From JBCCOW01 sp039025855 (GTDB lineage: Bacteria; Planctomycetota; Phycisphaerae; Phycisphaerales; Phycisphaeraceae): 62,276 nt of DNA. A model generated the notes under the pieces. The model was not told where the DNA came from, made no database searches, and saw only the letters and a program-made list of their open reading frames with translations. Both the position numbers and the translations under genes were made by a program. Location of the stretch: the NCBI GenBank assembly GCA_039025855.1, contig JBCCNL010000020.1:1-62276 (forward strand), in the 5' to 3' direction. Positions 59,972 to 62,276 of this stretch are shown piece by piece (within the stretch, counting starts at the first letter, position 1; each line of letters begins with the position of its first letter).

Positions 59972-61549
59972 ATGAACGAAGGTAAACGCGTCGGTGTGAT
60001 CGGTAGTGGTTTGGCGGGTTTGGCGGCGGCGTGCACGGCGGCGGCGCGGGGGCATCGGGTGACGGTGTTTGAGGCGAACGATTGGTTGGGGGGGAAGGCG
60101 GCGCAGCGGGTGGGTGAGGGGCCGAATGGCGAGCGGTTTCGGTTTGATATGGGGCCGACGATTCTGACGGTGCCGAACGTGCTGCGTCGGGTGTTTGAAG
60201 AGAACGGGAAGGAGATGGGGGACTATCTGGAACTGGTGCGGTTGGACCCGCAGTGGCGGTGTTTCTTCGATGATGATGCGGGGGGCGGGGTGTTGGATTT
60301 GCGGGAGAAGGTGGAGGACATGCAGCAGGCGCTGCGAGCGTTTGGGAACGGGCACGGCGGTGAGCTGGCGGAGCGTTACGGGGACTTCATCAAGTACACG
60401 GAGCGGCTGCACAAGATCAGCGACGACTTCTTCTTCTGGAAGCCGGTGGGCGGGCTGAAGGACATCTTTGAGTTGGGGAACACGTTTAACTATCAGACGC
60501 TGGGTGATGTGCTGAGCATGCGGATGGGCCGGTCGGTGGCGTCGACGATCCGGAAGTACACACCGGACAAGCGGGTGGCGCAGATGTTGGACCACTTCAC
60601 GCAGTACGTGGGGAGCAGCCCGTACGGGAGCCCGGCGATTCTGTGCGGGATCGCGTCGATGCAGGTGAACGACGGGGTGTGGTATCCGATTGGCGGGACG
60701 CGGGCGGTGCCGGAGGCGCTGGTGAAGCTGGGCGGTGAGATCGGGGTGGAGTTCCGGACGGAGTCGGCGGTCGCGCGGATCAACAAGACGGGGGGGTCGG
60801 TGAAGGGTGTGACGCTGGCGAGCGGGGAAGAGGTTGAGCTGGATGCGGTGATCTCGAACATGGACTCGGTGCGGACGCGGCACGAGTTACTGGAAGGGGA
60901 TGATCGCGGAGGTTTGCGGGGCGGGCGTGATCCGGAGCCGGCGTGCTCGGGGGTGGTGTTGTATTTGGGGCTTGACCGGGCGTACGAACATTTGGCCCAC
61001 CACGACTTTGTGTTTTCGCGCGATCCGGAAGAAGAGTTCGACTACATCTATAAAAAGGGTGAGCCGGCACCGGACCCGACCGCGTATCTGGCGGCGACGG
61101 CGCGGACGGAAGCACCGGGGCTGGTGGCGCCGGAGGGCGGGGAGGCGTTGTATGTGTTGGTGCACACGCCGTATCTGCGTCCGCACCATGACTGGTCGAA
61201 GGATGGCGAGCTTTTCACGTCTTATCGGGAGACGATCCTGGACAAGCTGGAGCGGACGGCCGGTCTGGAAGGGATCCGGGAGCGGATTGTGTACGAGTCG
61301 GCGTTGACGCCGCAGGATATTCATGACCGGTACCGGGTTTTGAACGGGGCGATCTATGGCTTGGCATCGCACGGGAAGTTTTTGGGGGCGTTTAAGCCGA
61401 GCAACCGGAGCCCGTTGGCGAAGGGGTTGTATCTGGCGGGGGGTGCGGCGCACCCAGGGCCGGGGATGCCGATGGTGTTGATGTCGGGGTGGATTGCGGC
61501 GGATGCGTTGGATCGGGACGTGGCGGGTTTGGCGGCTGCGGCTGGTTAG
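59972..61549 (+). CDS. Second CrtI-like carotenoid enzyme (CrtP/CrtNb-like)
   Basis: The 525-residue protein has the FAD motif VGVIGSGLAGLAAACTAAAR, DMGPTILTVPNVLRRVFEEN and the C-terminal signature GLYLAGGAAHPGPGMPMVLM. It is a CrtI-superfamily protein, probably the diaponeurosporene oxidase (CrtP) of the C30 route given the aldehyde dehydrogenase gene beside it. The start is ATG 59972; the frame is open further upstream. It could instead be another desaturase. No squalene- or diapophytoene-synthase gene is in the window. Confidence 0.85.
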   Translation: MNEGKRVGVIGSGLAGLAAACTAAARGHRVTVFEANDWLGGKAAQRVGEGPNGERFRFDMGPTILTVPNVLRRVFEENGKEMGDYLELVRLDPQWRCFFDDDAGGGVLDLREKVEDMQQALRAFGNGHGGELAERYGDFIKYTERLHKISDDFFFWKPVGGLKDIFELGNTFNYQTLGDVLSMRMGRSVASTIRKYTPDKRVAQMLDHFTQYVGSSPYGSPAILCGIASMQVNDGVWYPIGGTRAVPEALVKLGGEIGVEFRTESAVARINKTGGSVKGVTLASGEEVELDAVISNMDSVRTRHELLEGDDRGGLRGGRDPEPACSGVVLYLGLDRAYEHLAHHDFVFSRDPEEEFDYIYKKGEPAPDPTAYLAATARTEAPGLVAPEGGEALYVLVHTPYLRPHHDWSKDGELFTSYRETILDKLERTAGLEGIRERIVYESALTPQDIHDRYRVLNGAIYGLASHGKFLGAFKPSNRSPLAKGLYLAGGAAHPGPGMPMVLMSGWIAADALDRDVAGLAAAAG

Positions 61550-61661
61550 CTGCGGAGTCGGGGAGACGCCGGGGTTTGGAGTGGGCGGATCAGGATGCCG
61601 ATGATGCGATTGTGAATTGGTGGCGTTCTTGGGCTGATCCGAGTTTGTATAGGTGCAAGGC

Positions 61662-62276
61662 ATGGTGAGTGAGACACGCCGTTGGTCCTTGATGGGTGAG
61701 CTATCGGTGTGGGTATTGGTGGGTCTGTGCATGGCATGGGTGGTGGTGTTGAGCTGGGGGACGGTGAATACGCGGCCGGTGTGGATGGATGAGGCGTCGT
61801 CTTGGCGGTCGGCGACGGAGAACGGTTATGGGGCGCTGGCGTTGAACCGTGACGATGACGAGCGGCACCCGCCGCTGAGCTTCGTGGTGATCAAGGCGGT
61901 GCTGGGGGCGACGGGTACGGGCGAGGCGGGGGCGGTGGAGCTGCTGTGGCTGCGCGCGGGGGCGTTGGTGGCGGGGGTGCTGGCGGTAGGGATGGCGGGG
62001 GTGATGGGTCGGGTGACGCTGGGGCGGTTTGGGGCGGTGGGTTGCGCGGTGTTGGCGGCGAACGACCCGTTGTTGTTGGCGCAGACGCAGCAGGCGCGGA
62101 TGTTCAGCTTGTTGATGCTGGGGCAGGCCGCGGCGATGGCGGGGGCGGTGGTGGTGCTTCGGGGCGGGGTGTGGGGTTTGCGGGAGGGACACGGATCGGG
62201 GTTGTCGGTGGCGGATACCGGCGTGGTGGAAGCCGTGCCGTCTGGTAGGGATGGATTGAGAGGGTGGTGCGGGTGG
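61662..62276 (+). CDS. Glycosyltransferase of the ArnT/GT39 type, N-terminal part (cut by edge)
   Basis: The open frame starts at ATG 61662 and runs off the right edge (205 codons so far). It has several membrane helices (LSVWVLVGLCMAWVVVLSW) and the membrane glycosyltransferase motif PVWMDEASSW (Asp-Glu, as in ArnT/GT39 and GT83), then DDDERHPPLSFVV and TQQARMFSLLMLG. These enzymes use lipid-linked sugars to modify outer-surface molecules. It lies 112 bp after the carotenoid group, and a carotenoid or lipid glycosylation role is possible but not shown. Confidence 0.7.
   Translation, partial: MVSETRRWSLMGELSVWVLVGLCMAWVVVLSWGTVNTRPVWMDEASSWRSATENGYGALALNRDDDERHPPLSFVVIKAVLGATGTGEAGAVELLWLRAGALVAGVLAVGMAGVMGRVTLGRFGAVGCAVLAANDPLLLAQTQQARMFSLLMLGQAAAMAGAVVVLRGGVWGLREGHGSGLSVADTGVVEAVPSGRDGLRGWCGW

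Overview
The window looks like chromosomal DNA of a high-GC planctomycete, most likely of the class Phycisphaerae. This is inferred from gene content, not from any marker gene. Two secreted proteins end in a PEP-CTERM-like tail of the form P-[ST]-P-T-A-A followed by a membrane helix and an arginine cluster. There are also an FGE-type sulfatase, PhyH/AraC and Gfo/Idh/MocA genes, a C30-type carotenoid gene set and many short palindromes. Genes are densely packed on both strands, several convergent pairs share or overlap stop codons, and no tRNA, rRNA or CRISPR array is visible.

Layout. 0-6 kb: the start of rtcB (cut by the edge), an unknown membrane protein, gcvP and polX. 6-9.9 kb: an accessory patch with an ion channel, an amber-interrupted HTH/zinc protein, a REP-associated tyrosine transposase (RAYT) bracketed by paired REP palindromes, a frameshifted flavodoxin-like oxidoreductase and a MntA-HepT pair. 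9.9-20 kb: leuC, thuA, an mscS channel, the agmatine-to-putrescine pair aguA/aguB, an oxidoreductase, a thioredoxin and unknown membrane-anchored proteins. 20-28 kb: pyruvate dehydrogenase E2, E1-beta and E1-alpha, interleaved with a PEP-CTERM-like protein, two GAF sensors (one with HD-GYP) and a TspO-like protein. 28-36 kb: an MDR oxidoreductase, sulfatase, SGNH hydrolase, SMP-30 lactonase, GT2-GtrA protein and MazG-like pyrophosphohydrolase. 36-39.7 kb: a second PEP-CTERM-like protein with a terminator, then three lipoproteins resembling an LpoB-type operon. 39.7-45.2 kb: purK-sbtA-sbtB-ppc on one strand, that is, a bicarbonate importer, its PII-like regulator and two bicarbonate-consuming enzymes. 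45.2-50 kb: DUF3253, class II photolyase, a divergent photolyase-related protein without the usual FeS-cluster cysteines, and a cytochrome P450. 50-56.7 kb: a ribokinase-like gene, SDR-DUF2867, PhyH with a divergent AraC regulator, DUF2256 and unknown envelope proteins. 56.7-62.3 kb: a carotenoid cluster (CrtN-like, aldehyde dehydrogenase, CrtP-like) and the start of a GT39-type glycosyltransferase.

Most unusual signals. (1) Heptanucleotide arrays, CTANNNN in the coding sense, abut the start codons of aguB, ppc, sbtA and rbsK in exact 7-nt register, and a related array lies inside aguA. (2) The RAYT with its paired REPs, plus a wider family of short palindromes often followed by GCTAAA or GCTTT, several of which lie inside genes and are translated. 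(3) The purK-sbtA-sbtB-ppc cluster. (4) The photolyase-related protein that lacks its cluster ligands. (5) A switch in strand composition between about 1.3 and 6 kb.
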